Shown here: positions 9,173-17,431 of the stretch, piece by piece | Position numbering within the stretch: the first letter of the stretch is position 1 | Layout: each line of letters starts with the position of its first letter | NCBI GenBank assembly: GCA_022836915.1 | Contig: CP094668.1 | Span: 5,270,001 to 5,334,000 of the forward strand | Length of the DNA stretch: 64,000 bases | Direction of reading: 5' to 3' | Origin: Paenibacillus sp. OVF10 | GTDB taxonomy: Bacteria > Bacillota > Bacilli > Paenibacillales > Paenibacillaceae | The notes under the pieces: generated by a model | Told to the model about the DNA's origin: nothing | The model's input: the letters and a program-made list of their open reading frames with translations, nothing else | The model's database searches: none | Made by a program: the position numbers and the translations under genes

Positions 9173-9997
9173 TTACATTTGCGGAATAACAGCCAATACC
9201 AGCGCCAGGAACGACTCACGCACACGCTCCGTCGTTTCCATCACCTCATCATGTGACAGCGGCTGGTCCAGAATTCCGGCAGCCATGTTGCTGATACAGG
9301 AAATACCGAGTACTTCCAGGCCTGCGTGTCGTGCCACGATCACTTCAGATACAGTGGACATGCCCACTGCGTCTGCGCCCAATGTACGCAGCATTCTGAT
9401 CTCTGCCGGTGTCTCGTAGTTCGGACCAAGCATACCTGCGTATACCCCTTCACGTACGTTAAAACCTTGTGATGCGGCCGTATCCTTCGCCAGCGCACGC
9501 AAACGGCGGCTATATGCTTCGGACAGATCCGGGAAACGCACGCCCAGTGCAGCGTCATTTGGTCCAATCAGTGGATTTTTGCCTGTGAGATTCAAGTGGT
9601 CAGAGATCAGCATCAAGTCTCCAGCTTCATACGACGTATTCACACCGCCTGCAGCATTGGTTACAAGCAAGCTACTTACACCCAGTTCTTTCATAACCCG
9701 TACCGGGAAAGCTGTCAATTCCGGACCATATCCTTCGTACATATGGAAACGGCCTTTCATCATCACGACTGGACGACCTTTAATGGTTCCGACCAATAGT
9801 TCACCTTCATGTCCTTCTACTGTGGACACCGGAAAATGTGGAATATCCTGATAAGCGATACTTACGCCATCTTCAATCAGTTCTGCCAGTACGCCAAGAC
9901 CCGAACCCAAAATCAAACCGACTTCCGGCTTGATGGAGCTTTTGCTTTGAATATAAGATGCTGCTTCCGAAATCATTTGTTGGTTTAATGCTGTCAT
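9173..9997 (-). CDS. punA: purine-nucleoside phosphorylase
   Basis: Cleaves purine (deoxy)nucleosides with phosphate for salvage. 274 residues, the size of trimeric inosine/guanosine-type enzymes. Visible motifs: phosphate loop GLILGSGLGVLAE (about 28-40), the FHMYEGYGP histidine region, VTNAAGGVN, and the base-binding stretch GPNYETPAEIRML with GMSTVSEVIVA. Start is ATG at 9997 after AAGGAGG. It lies between xerD and dacF, as in B. subtilis, but the usual phosphopentomutase gene (drm/deoB) between xerD and this gene is absent. Confidence 0.94.
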   Translation of the reverse strand: MTALNQQMISEAASYIQSKSSIKPEVGLILGSGLGVLAELIEDGVSIAYQDIPHFPVSTVEGHEGELLVGTIKGRPVVMMKGRFHMYEGYGPELTAFPVRVMKELGVSSLLVTNAAGGVNTSYEAGDLMLISDHLNLTGKNPLIGPNDAALGVRFPDLSEAYSRRLRALAKDTAASQGFNVREGVYAGMLGPNYETPAEIRMLRTLGADAVGMSTVSEVIVARHAGLEVLGISCISNMAAGILDQPLSHDEVMETTERVRESFLALVLAVIPQM

Positions 9998-10126
9998 GCG
10001 TTGTATGTTCCTCCTTGAGTTGAAACGATCCGTCTTATGTATAACGGCGTTTGGATGTATTCAATTTATTTTATCCTAAATCGGCCCAATGTTCCGCATT
10101 TATTTGTGAATGCCATGCGTCAAAAT

Positions 10127-11023
10127 CTATCTTGCCCTCGGATGATGGGTTTCATAGATTTCTTTCATGGTTTTGCGACCATGATTGCCATATTGTTGTC
10201 CAGGTTGCTCCACGTGACCCAGCATGTCTTGAACCGCACGTGTATCCGCCCCATTGGCAATCAGGTGTGCTGCAAAGGAATGACGCAGCGTATGCGGCGT
10301 TATTTCTTCCGAGATTCCCGCGTCCACCGCCGCTTTTTTGAGCAGCTTCCAGAAGCCCTGCCGGGTTAAACGTCTGCCAGATACATTCACGAATAGTGCC
10401 TGCTCGTCCGAATCGGTTTTGAGTAACTTATTGCGGAATTCCTCCACATATACACTCGCCCAATGTGCAGCTGGTGCACCGATGGGAAGGATGCGTTCCT
10501 TGCCCGCGCCACCGCATCGTATAAAGCGCATGCCTGGCTGTACATCCCGAATGTCAAGCGCAATCAGTTCAGAGACCCGAATGCCTGTAGCATATAATAG
10601 TTCAAGCATCGCTCGATCTCTCACACCCTGCGGTGAACGAATATCAGGCGCTGTCAGCAGTTGTTCGATCTCCTGGATACTTAACACCTGTGGTGGCGTC
10701 TTATCCGCCTTGGGAGCTTCCACATCAAACGTAGGGTCCTGTATAATCTCACCCCGCCGCATCAAAAAATGAAAGTAGGAGCGCAGAGATACGATGCTGC
10801 GGGCAATGGTTGCATTGGCACGTCCTGCCTGTTTGAGCTGACCTGCAAACAGGACGACATGTGTGCGTCTGACCTGATCGGCTTCGCGTATGCCATATTC
10901 CTTCTCTGCAAATTCAATGAACTTGTCCACGTCTCGGAGATACGATTCAAGCGTGCTGCTCGACATCCCTTTATCATCTTCCAAGTATAAGGCATAGGCA
11001 TGTATCGTCTGTTTCATGTACAA
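10127..11023 (-). CDS. xerD: tyrosine recombinase XerD
   Basis: Site-specific recombinase that resolves chromosome dimers at dif. 298 residues: a SAM-like core-binding N-domain (to about 105) and a catalytic domain with GIRVSELIALD (Arg), HTLRHSFAAHLIANG (HxxR) and MLGHV (His). The end ETHHPRAR is family-typical. The segment around the catalytic Tyr reads EQPGQQYGNHGRK instead of the usual DxxTTQIYTHV type, and the His-to-Tyr spacing is one residue short; a pair of compensating indels is possible. Neighbours fur and punA match the B. subtilis position. Confidence 0.9.
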   Translation of the reverse strand: MYMKQTIHAYALYLEDDKGMSSSTLESYLRDVDKFIEFAEKEYGIREADQVRRTHVVLFAGQLKQAGRANATIARSIVSLRSYFHFLMRRGEIIQDPTFDVEAPKADKTPPQVLSIQEIEQLLTAPDIRSPQGVRDRAMLELLYATGIRVSELIALDIRDVQPGMRFIRCGGAGKERILPIGAPAAHWASVYVEEFRNKLLKTDSDEQALFVNVSGRRLTRQGFWKLLKKAAVDAGISEEITPHTLRHSFAAHLIANGADTRAVQDMLGHVEQPGQQYGNHGRKTMKEIYETHHPRAR

Positions 11024-11092
11024 CGCTCCTCAACTGACAGATCTGCCGCTCTGGCAGACTGCTCCCGTATTTGCATCCCTGGCTGTTTGAAG

Positions 11093-11335
11093 CTACTCCC
11101 CGTACCAATAGAACAAACGGAGACGCTCTGCCATCGTAGGACGTCCTTCTCCATTACCCGGCCAATCCGTTTCCTGAAAAACTTTGATTGCATTGCCAGT
11201 CGGCATCTGATACTGATCCACAGGTGAGATCCAGCCATTAAACAGATCCAGAACATGATAGAACAGATAAACTAATGCGGCAAAAAATATAATAAATCGA
11301 ATAAAACGGAGCCCTCTCCGCACTGATATAATCAT
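11093..11335 (-). CDS. small membrane protein, DUF4227 (YqzK-like)
   Basis: 80 residues with a basic N-terminus (MIISVRRGLRF), one hydrophobic helix (about 12-27, IRFIIFFAALVYLFYHVL) and a hydrophilic tail. It matches in size, layout and position (between fur and xerD) the uncharacterised YqzK/DUF4227 family. Function is unknown. It ends about 70 bases upstream of xerD on the same strand. Confidence 0.75.
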   Translation of the reverse strand: MIISVRRGLRFIRFIIFFAALVYLFYHVLDLFNGWISPVDQYQMPTGNAIKVFQETDWPGNGEGRPTMAERLRLFYWYGE

Positions 11336-11442
11336 GGGCGTGTCCCCTCCTGATTCGAATCCGGTAATGTCCTTGAATCAGGGTATGTCCATAAACACAG
11401 ATTTATGCCATTCGGAGGAAACTCCAGATCATGTCCGGTGCC

Positions 11443-11480
11443 AAAAAAGCTCTCCCGTCAAAACCGCCGGTGAGAGCTTG
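11443..11480 (-). terminator. terminator of fur
   Basis: Minus strand AAGCTCTC ... GAGAGCTT stem followed by TTTTTT, 14 bases after the fur stop. Confidence 0.8.
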
Positions 11481-11493
11481 AAGATATGCTATG

Positions 11494-11961
11494 TTATTCT
11501 TCATCTTTGGGTTTCTGTTCATTTTTAGCTTTGCAACGATAACAAATTCCATGAAAGTCCAGTCGGTGATCTACTACCGAAAAGTTGAATTCCCGCTCCA
11601 AACGCTCTTCAAGCGGTCCAAGCCAGTCTTCACGTATTTCATCCATACTTCCGCATTGAACACAGATTAAGTGATGATGGTGATGCTTGGATGTATCTCC
11701 GCGCAGATCATAACGCGCTACACCGTCGCCGAAGTTGATTTTCTCTACAACATGCAGCTCACTCAGCAGTTCGAGGGTACGGTACACGGTTGCCAGACCG
11801 ATTTCGGGAGCCTTTTCTTTAACGAGCATGAATACGTCTTCTGCACTCAGATGATCTTCTTCATTCTCAAGAAGTACTCTTAAAGTGGCTTCCCGCTGGG
11901 GCGTTAATTTATATCCTTGGGACTGTAGTTGCTGCTTAATTTTATCAATCCGTGCTTCCAT
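11494..11961 (-). CDS. fur: ferric uptake regulator Fur
   Basis: Fe(II)-dependent repressor. 155 residues: N-terminal winged helix (YKLTPQREATLRVLLENEED, IGLATVYRTLELLSELHVV), then the metal/dimerisation domain with a KHHHHHLICVQC histidine cluster and two CxxC pairs (CVQC, CYRC) for the structural zinc. Its position beside spoIIM and DUF4227 is that of B. subtilis fur, so I prefer Fur over PerR or Zur. Five Fur-box-like sites at 27.5-31.8 kb in this window are likely targets. Confidence 0.92.
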   Translation of the reverse strand: MEARIDKIKQQLQSQGYKLTPQREATLRVLLENEEDHLSAEDVFMLVKEKAPEIGLATVYRTLELLSELHVVEKINFGDGVARYDLRGDTSKHHHHHLICVQCGSMDEIREDWLGPLEERLEREFNFSVVDHRLDFHGICYRCKAKNEQKPKDEE

Positions 11962-12014
11962 TTTCTCCCTCCCCTAGGAAATCACTGCACACTGCAACTT
12001 AACCCACTCTTTTC

Positions 12015-12043
12015 ATTATAGGGGAGTGCGTAATTAAAGTCAA
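12015..12043 (-). promoter_or_regulatory. sigma-A promoter of fur
   Basis: Minus strand TTGACT (12038-12043), 17-base spacer, TATAAT (12015-12020): a near-perfect vegetative promoter about 55 bases before the fur start. No clear Fur or PerR box overlaps it. Confidence 0.85.
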
Positions 12044-12066
12044 CATTTTACACTATACGGTGCACG

Positions 12067-12696
12067 TTAGGCCGGTAGTAACATTGGCGTGACCCAACGC
12101 ATCATCGCAGGTGTAACCCATGTTTCAAAAGACGCCACGCCGAGCAGCAATGCAGCCATAACCAAAGTTAACACTATATATGAAGCAAAAGGCCTTTGTC
12201 GACCAGGTGTTCGCTGCATCAAAACACGATTGCGAATGATGTATAACGAGAACGTCATCGCCGCCACACTGCAGATCAGAAGGATCGGAATGACAAATAG
12301 ATTATGTGGTGCCACGGACACCAGTGCAAACAGCAGCCCTTTCCAGGAATACTGCCCAACAAGGTACCCTACTGTGAATCCAATGAGCACACCTTTCAAA
12401 AAATCCAGAACCAGTATACCGGGCAGTCCAACAACGGATAAACCCAGAATAAAGATCAGACCCACCCATTTCAGATGGAGCGTGGCAATGTCCCAATATG
12501 CCCCGGTCTCAGTCACTTGTGCGCTGTGCTGCACGGTCATGAAGAAATTGCCGAGATAACCCTCCAGATCCTGACGTTGCTCAAGAGACAATGCGTTCAC
12601 CATGAGCGCACCAAAAATGACGCCGACCAGAAACAAGACAGCCACAAATACATATAACGAAGTCTGACCTTTAAATGTAAAGTAGGAAGAGCGCAT
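12067..12696 (-). CDS. spoIIM: SpoIIM, engulfment membrane protein
   Basis: Part of the SpoIIDMP engulfment machine that remodels septal peptidoglycan. About 209 residues with several transmembrane helices: TSLYVFVAVLFLVGVIFGAL, HLKWVGLIFILGLSVVGLPG, GILVLDFLKGVLIGFTVGYL and SYIVLTLVMAALLLGVASF. The motif SVAPHNLFVIP is typical. The frame opens at an ATG at 12732, but the ATG at 12696 (MRSSYFTFKGQ) aligns with the family start and has AAGGGGA upstream. It is followed by fur and preceded by the endonuclease Q-like gene. Confidence 0.92.
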   Translation of the reverse strand: MRSSYFTFKGQTSLYVFVAVLFLVGVIFGALMVNALSLEQRQDLEGYLGNFFMTVQHSAQVTETGAYWDIATLHLKWVGLIFILGLSVVGLPGILVLDFLKGVLIGFTVGYLVGQYSWKGLLFALVSVAPHNLFVIPILLICSVAAMTFSLYIIRNRVLMQRTPGRQRPFASYIVLTLVMAALLLGVASFETWVTPAMMRWVTPMLLPA

Positions 12697-12856
12697 ACAG
12701 GTACGAGTCCCCTTTCCGGTATCATGCTGCAAGGATTCTCAGTTACATCCTCATAGTCATTCTTATGAACCGGAACGCACCTGTATGACTTCTTGTCCAG
12801 ATTGGCTCTACGTGAAGTGAAGCTTTATCAGTTGAACCTAGGAGTAATTACACGGG

Positions 12857-14075
12857 TCACTCCGAAGCTTTCACCTGAACAGCAACTTTACCGTACGTGC
12901 CGCCACCTCCGGAGGACAGCTCCAGTTGTCCGTTCCGTGCAGCCACAATTAAGCCTGCTAGCACAGGTCCAACAACCGCAGCAAGCTCTTCCTCACGCGT
13001 GCGATGAAGTACATTCATTTCTGTACCAAAATGGTCCAGTAGCTGGCGCAGTTTGGCTTTGCCAAGTCCGGGGATGAACTCCAGTGGTACCTGATAATGA
13101 TAGGCCGGTCTGTTTGCAGGGACATGAGGACTCTCCCGATCAGAGATCGCCAGAATGCGGTCCAGCACCCCTGAACCAGCTTCAGACTGCCACAGTGCGG
13201 ACAACGCTCTGCTGACATCGCTCGCTCATCCATAATGCTGCCACATGCTGCACAGTAAGTACGGTGATACTTGCCCAGCCTTGGATTCAGTCCATAATTG
13301 GCCGCAATTTTCCTGTTGGCTTCTCCTTGAAGTGCCATACGGAATTCATCAAAAGAAGGGCAGCAACTTGCAGTTCGTTATACTCCCGTCCAATCTTACC
13401 GAGTGAATGAGCATCCGAGTTGGTGAGAAACGGTACATGATCCAACTCCCGAATATAACTGGCCATGGATGAATCAGAGCTTAACCCCAACTCGACAGCA
13501 TCCACAAGACGGGTATCCAATACATCGCCCATACGGGGCGCAGTACTGCCATAGATGCCTTTATGCGGTGTAAATACATGTGCAGGCACAATAAGCCCAC
13601 CAAGTGCCTTAATCTCAGCCTGCATCTCTAGAGCGGGCACGTACACCCGCTGAGAACTGAGGTTCACATTTTTCATATAACGTTTCATCCAGTCCGTGAA
13701 AGACTTCATCGTTTTCAGATCACGGAAGTACGCCAGCATATGAAACTCACGCATTCCAGGCTCGCGCAGCTCAATCTCTGTACCCAGCAGAATGGTAGTG
13801 TCCTGGTAGGCAATACCGCCGCCCTCAATCTCGGACATGGTACCACTCTCCAGCAATTGCTCAATATCCATCTGTACAACCGGAGAATGACAATCAATAA
13901 CACCAAGCAAATGAATTCCTTTGCGATCCGATGCTTCCCGAGCGATATTCTCAAATGTCAGATCGCGACTGCCACTGATTTTCACGGCCTCACCCCGAGA
14001 GGTTCGTCCGATGTGAATATGCAGGTCTGTATAACAGGGCTCCCACATCGTGGACGTTTTCAGTTGGTCTTGCAT
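12857..14075 (-). CDS. endonuclease Q-like PHP-domain protein (two frameshifts in this sequence)
   Basis: Metal-dependent nuclease-type protein of the endonuclease Q family (YqxK-like). A PHP-type metal site begins CYTDLHIHIG, followed by VIDCHSP, GTEIEL and FLTNSDAHSLGK. A four-cysteine zinc site (YCAACGS, CPHCGS) and a helix-hairpin-helix-like end (LEFIPGLGKAKLRQLL) complete it, about 406 residues. Frames break at about 13351-13360 (AALSFDEFRMALQ is split) and at the G run 13168-13171 (LVQGVLDRILAISDRE is split). The ATG at 14075 after AGGACGG is chosen; it almost abuts nudF. Confidence 0.85.
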
Positions 14076-14077
14076 GC

Positions 14078-14671
14078 CTAGAACCGTCCTGTCGTTCTGT
14101 AAAGGTCCCACGCGTACACAGCCATCATCGTTTTGGCATCGCTAATACGGTTCTCGTCCATAAGCGCATAGGCTTCCTCCAGAGTTATTTCGGCAACTTC
14201 AAGGAATTCATCTTCGTCCAGCGCCATGTCCCCTGCTTCCAACTCTTCAGCGATGTAAAGATGAATGATCTCATCTGCGAACCCCGGTGACGTGTAGAAC
14301 GAACGCAAATGACGCAGCGACTTCGCCACATATCCTGTCTCTTCTCGCAATTCACGTGCTGCTGCAACCTCTGGTTCTTCACCCGGGTCCAGTTTCCCCG
14401 CAGGAATCTCCACTTCGGTGCGCCCCATTGCCTGACGATACTGATCTACAACAAGCATGCGATCCCCGTTTAGAGCTAGTACCGCTACAGCGCCAGGGTG
14501 CCGGATTATCTCACGTGTAGCCGTCTGGCCGTTTGGCAATTTAACGGTATCGACCTGAAGTGAAATCACTTTGCCCTCGAAGATTGGCTTGGTGGATACG
14601 GTCACTTCATCCAGTTTTGGATTGGCAGGTTGTGCTGCATGGATGGATTGGGCAGATTGGTTTGGTTTCAT
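14078..14671 (-). CDS. nudF: ADP-ribose pyrophosphatase, Nudix family
   Basis: Hydrolyses ADP-ribose to AMP and ribose 5-phosphate. 197 residues with a complete Nudix box at about 92-114 (GKLDPGEEPEVAAARELREE plus TGY), preceded by VEIPAG as in NudF enzymes. The N-terminal 20 residues are an unusual Q/A/P-rich extension. It lies upstream of the endonuclease Q-like gene, as in B. subtilis. Confidence 0.93.
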   Translation of the reverse strand: MKPNQSAQSIHAAQPANPKLDEVTVSTKPIFEGKVISLQVDTVKLPNGQTATREIIRHPGAVAVLALNGDRMLVVDQYRQAMGRTEVEIPAGKLDPGEEPEVAAARELREETGYVAKSLRHLRSFYTSPGFADEIIHLYIAEELEAGDMALDEDEFLEVAEITLEEAYALMDENRISDAKTMMAVYAWDLYRTTGRF

Positions 14672-14793
14672 TTGTTCTTCAACTCCATATCGTAGGATTA
14701 AATATTCGCTTAATGTATATATTTCTGATTTTGGGCATATGGTGAGCGTATAGAATTCTCACAGCAAATATAAACGAATCAGGGGGACTTTCG

Positions 14794-14928
14794 ATGAACA
14801 GTTATATGACGCCTCAATCCGTACACGTGGTAGGACAAGCCCGGCAAGTGCAGCTCATACTCAAGCAATGGTTGCGCGAGTGGGGCCCGGATGCCAAGTT
14901 AGTCGATCTGCTCGCTGGTCGTAAATGA
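14794..14928 (+). CDS. mciZ: MciZ, mother-cell inhibitor of FtsZ
   Basis: A 44-residue protein: MNSYMTPQSVHVVGQARQVQ, continuing LILKQWLREWGPDAKLVDLL and ending AGRK. B. subtilis MciZ is a 40-residue peptide that caps FtsZ filaments in the mother cell; its core (VVLVGKAWEIRAKLKEY) aligns with VHVVGQARQVQLILKQW here, and it sits next to nudF there too. The start ATG follows AGGGGG. It is divergent from nudF. Identification rests on a short alignment plus synteny. Confidence 0.75.
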   Translation: MNSYMTPQSVHVVGQARQVQLILKQWLREWGPDAKLVDLLAGRK

Positions 14929-15011
14929 ATGGGTCATCGATCCATTCATCCATTGATTCCTTTTGACCCTAAATTAACGAGTCTTCTCCTTGAAATATAA
15001 CATGAATTCGC

Positions 15012-15050
15012 AAAAAGTCCGAATCCGATACAGACCGGGTTCGGACTTTT
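15012..15050. terminator. bidirectional terminator between mciZ and the M20 peptidase
   Basis: AAAAGTCCGAA (15013-15023) pairs with TTCGGACTTTT (15040-15050). T runs follow on both strands between converging genes. Confidence 0.85.
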
Positions 15051-15084
15051 GTCTAACAACATGTGACGTAACATGCGCTCTATA

Positions 15085-16218
15085 TTATTTCTTGTCAGCT
15101 GCCGTTTCCTGAATAATAGCTACGACTACCTGAGACAACTTCACAATGTCTTCGGCACGAATGCGTTCTTTGGTCGTATGAATATCCTCATACCCTACCG
15201 CCAAGTTCACTGTTGGAATGTCGAATCCGTTAAAGATATTGGCATCACTGCCACCACCGGAAGCAAACGTACTGGTCTCCAGCCCAATACTGCGGATGGC
15301 ACGCTGTGCAAGCTGTACAACTTCGTGTTCATCATGGAAGCCAAATGCAGGGTAGAGGATCTCACTTCTGAATTCAGCCGTTGCACCGTATTTGCGACAT
15401 GTCGTTTCCAGCGCGTCACGCATCTGTGCAACCTGCAATTCAACTTTCTCCTGCACAATACTGCGGGCTTCCGCTTCAAGCTGTACAAAGTCACATACCA
15501 CGTTGAGTGGTGATCCACCCTGGAATTTGCCAATGTTTGCTGTCGTTTCATCATCAATTCTGCCCAGTGTCATCGCTGCAATTGCTTTGGCTGCTACCTG
15601 AATGGCGCTGATCCCGTCTTCCGGGTTCACGCCCGCATGTGCGGACTTACCATAGATGCTCATTTGAATTTCAGCTCTGGCTGGTGCAGCTACACAGATC
15701 GTGCCTACAGCTCCATTAGAGTCAAGCGCATAACCGAACTCGGCATCGATATCCTTCGGATTCATCGCACGTGCGCCCACCAGGCCAGACTCTTCGCCAA
15801 CTGTAATGACAAATTGAATTTTACCATGAGGAATCTTGTTTTCCTGGATCACACGAATCGCTTCGAACAATGCCGCAATTCCTGCTTTATCATCTGCTCC
15901 CAGGATCGTTGTTCCATCACTGCGAATCCAGCCATCTTCACCCAGTTCAGGCTTGATTCCCTGTCCCGGCGTTACGGTGTCCATATGACATGTGAAAAAG
16001 ATCGGTGCAACTCCATCTGTTCCTTCGGCTTCCCAGGTAATAACGAGGTTTCCGGCGCCATGTCCGGTTTGCTCCATCGTGTCGTCCTCATAGACATGAA
16101 GACCAAGCTCTGTAAACTGTTCTTTTAACACCTTCGAGATGTTCTGTTCATTTTTCGTTTCACTATCAATCTGCACCAGTTCCATAAACTGATCGATAAC
16201 GCGTTGTTGTTTAATCAT
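15085..16218 (-). CDS. M20-family metallopeptidase, PepT/YqjE-like
   Basis: Di-zinc exopeptidase of about 377 residues, tripeptidase-T-like. Metal and catalytic motifs: FFTCHMDTVTPGQ (His, Asp), ILGADDKAG (bridging Asp), VITVGEESGLVGA (catalytic and metal Glu), YALDSNGAVG (Asp), and FASGGGSDANIF. The dimerisation domain contains SIYGKSAHAG. The frame is open back to 16293, but the ATG at 16218 (MIKQQRV) after GGGAGGAAAG is the start. It matches YqjE, a neighbour of the B. subtilis bkd region. Exact peptide substrate is unknown. Confidence 0.87.
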   Translation of the reverse strand: MIKQQRVIDQFMELVQIDSETKNEQNISKVLKEQFTELGLHVYEDDTMEQTGHGAGNLVITWEAEGTDGVAPIFFTCHMDTVTPGQGIKPELGEDGWIRSDGTTILGADDKAGIAALFEAIRVIQENKIPHGKIQFVITVGEESGLVGARAMNPKDIDAEFGYALDSNGAVGTICVAAPARAEIQMSIYGKSAHAGVNPEDGISAIQVAAKAIAAMTLGRIDDETTANIGKFQGGSPLNVVCDFVQLEAEARSIVQEKVELQVAQMRDALETTCRKYGATAEFRSEILYPAFGFHDEHEVVQLAQRAIRSIGLETSTFASGGGSDANIFNGFDIPTVNLAVGYEDIHTTKERIRAEDIVKLSQVVVAIIQETAADKK

Positions 16219-16281
16219 AGGACTTTCCTCCCTCTCGTGGATACGGTACAATACAATTACTATGGCTTGTTTACTTTTTAT

Positions 16282-16455
16282 GAGGTTGTTCAAAAAGTCC
16301 GCTTTTGATTACGAAGGATGCCTAGCGGCATCATCAGCATCGAATATGGAATTCAGCCGAAATGTCCGTTGCTCACGTAGTTTTCCTACGCTCCGCTACT
16401 CCATTTCTAGCTTCATCCCATCTTCTTGGTACTGAAAACCAGTCTTTTTGAACAC
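16282..16455. repeat. dispersed intergenic repeat B, long copy
   Basis: About 174 bases starting GAGGTTGTTCAAAAAGTCCG and ending with the inverted CTTTTTGAACAC. It shares GCTTTTGATTACGAAGGAT and ACTGAAAACC with a 62-base copy at 46053-46114. The long copy carries about 110 extra internal bases. No ORF is present. It separates the M20 peptidase promoter region from prli42. Confidence 0.75.
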
Positions 16456-16485
16456 ACACTTTATGTTGAAAGGAGTTCTCTCATC

Positions 16486-16586
16486 ATGCAAAAAAGAAAT
16501 GGTTCAAAATCATCATCTATCTCATGCTGATCGCCATGATCGGGTCCACCCTTTTCATAGCTCTCGAACCGTTGCTGTTCGGATAG
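16486..16586 (+). CDS. prli42: Prli42-like stressosome-associated mini-protein (frameshifted in this sequence)
   Basis: A tiny gene. With one A restored in the A run at 16490-16495 the ATG at 16486 reads MQKKKWFKIIIYLMLIAMIG and then STLFIALEPLLFG before TAG at 16584. It is a 33-residue basic-start, single-helix protein of the Prli42 type, which in Listeria tethers the stressosome to the membrane. AAAGGAG lies 10 bases upstream. Without the repair it stops after 14 codons. The family call rests on size, lysine-rich start and the IYLMLIAM helix. Confidence 0.7.
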
Positions 16587-16612
16587 CAACCTAAAGCCTT
16601 TCGACGAACTGT

Positions 16613-17320
16613 TTACAGACGTTGAAGGGCTTCTTTTTCCGTGACCCAATTAATCTCATATGGAAAAATACGATTAAAGTACGGAACAATCTCCTGCGCT
16701 ACCTGCTCCACCGCATAAGACTTGCCCGTTATATCCTCCAGTGAGGTAACGCCATACTGCTCAATCCCACAAGGAACAATCCCCTGAAATCCTGCATGTT
16801 GAATGCCTGAGCTGATGTTAAAAGCAAAGCCGTGACTGGTCACAAAACCGCGGCGGTGTTTGCAACGATTAAACTTGATGCCAATTGCAGCGATCTTCAT
16901 ATCGCCAATCCACACACCCGTGTAACCCTCTTTGCGTCCGGCTTCAATGCCCTGGTCTCCGAGATAATCCATAAGCACCTGCTCAAGTTTCCGTAAATAG
17001 CCGTGCAGATCCAGGTCTTCATCCCGACCAAGAATCAATAACGGGTAACCTACCAACTGGCCCGGGCCATGATAAGTAATATCACCGCCGCGGTCAATTT
17101 GAAACAAAGAAATCCCTTGCTCACGCAACTCTTCCGGACTGAGAAGCAGATGCTCCGGATGATTTTGTGAGCCGATCGTATACGTAGGCGGGTGTTGTAA
17201 AAGCAGCATCTGCTCCGCTCCCTCGCCCTCGTCCAATCGCTGCACAATCGCTTTCTGGCGGTTCCAAGCCTCTTCATAATCAAGCATTGGTATGTATGCA
17301 ACATCCAGCGGCTTGCTCAT
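16613..17320 (-). CDS. lipB: octanoyltransferase LipB
   Basis: Transfers octanoyl from acyl carrier protein to lipoyl domains, the first step of lipoate synthesis. About 235 residues. Family motifs: LLLQHPPTYTIGSQ, RGGDITYHGPGQLVGYP, KIAAIGIKFNR (catalytic Lys) and GIVPCGI (catalytic Cys). A GTG at 17332 is in frame, but the ATG at 17320 after AAGGGTGTGGGG is better placed. It lies right after bkdB, whose lipoyl domain is a natural substrate. Bacillus itself uses LipM instead. Confidence 0.94.
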   Translation of the reverse strand: MSKPLDVAYIPMLDYEEAWNRQKAIVQRLDEGEGAEQMLLLQHPPTYTIGSQNHPEHLLLSPEELREQGISLFQIDRGGDITYHGPGQLVGYPLLILGRDEDLDLHGYLRKLEQVLMDYLGDQGIEAGRKEGYTGVWIGDMKIAAIGIKFNRCKHRRGFVTSHGFAFNISSGIQHAGFQGIVPCGIEQYGVTSLEDITGKSYAVEQVAQEIVPYFNRIFPYEINWVTEKEALQRL

Positions 17321-17431
17321 GATTCCCCACACCCTTCTGCTTCAGGTTCAGTGTACAATTGAGCACCTGTCCGTAGACAGCAGGAAAAGTGCACGGCCTG
17401 CGGCACATACACTTCCCCGACAACTATTTAC

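Noticed and set aside
10037-10369. Plus-strand frames opposite xerD and similar long antisense frames (for example 17699-18184, 19125-19943, 50514-51206)
   Set aside because: They lie antisense to clear conserved genes, lack ribosome sites and have no recognisable protein motifs.
12740-12850. Unassigned gap between spoIIM and the endonuclease Q-like gene as a possible ncRNA
   Set aside because: No convincing stems or promoter; about 120 bases, likely plain intergenic.
14690-14793. Sigma-E promoter for mciZ (CATATGGT with upstream ATATT)
   Set aside because: The -10 matches poorly and the spacing to the -35 candidate is too short; B. subtilis mciZ is sigma-E dependent but the site cannot be placed here.
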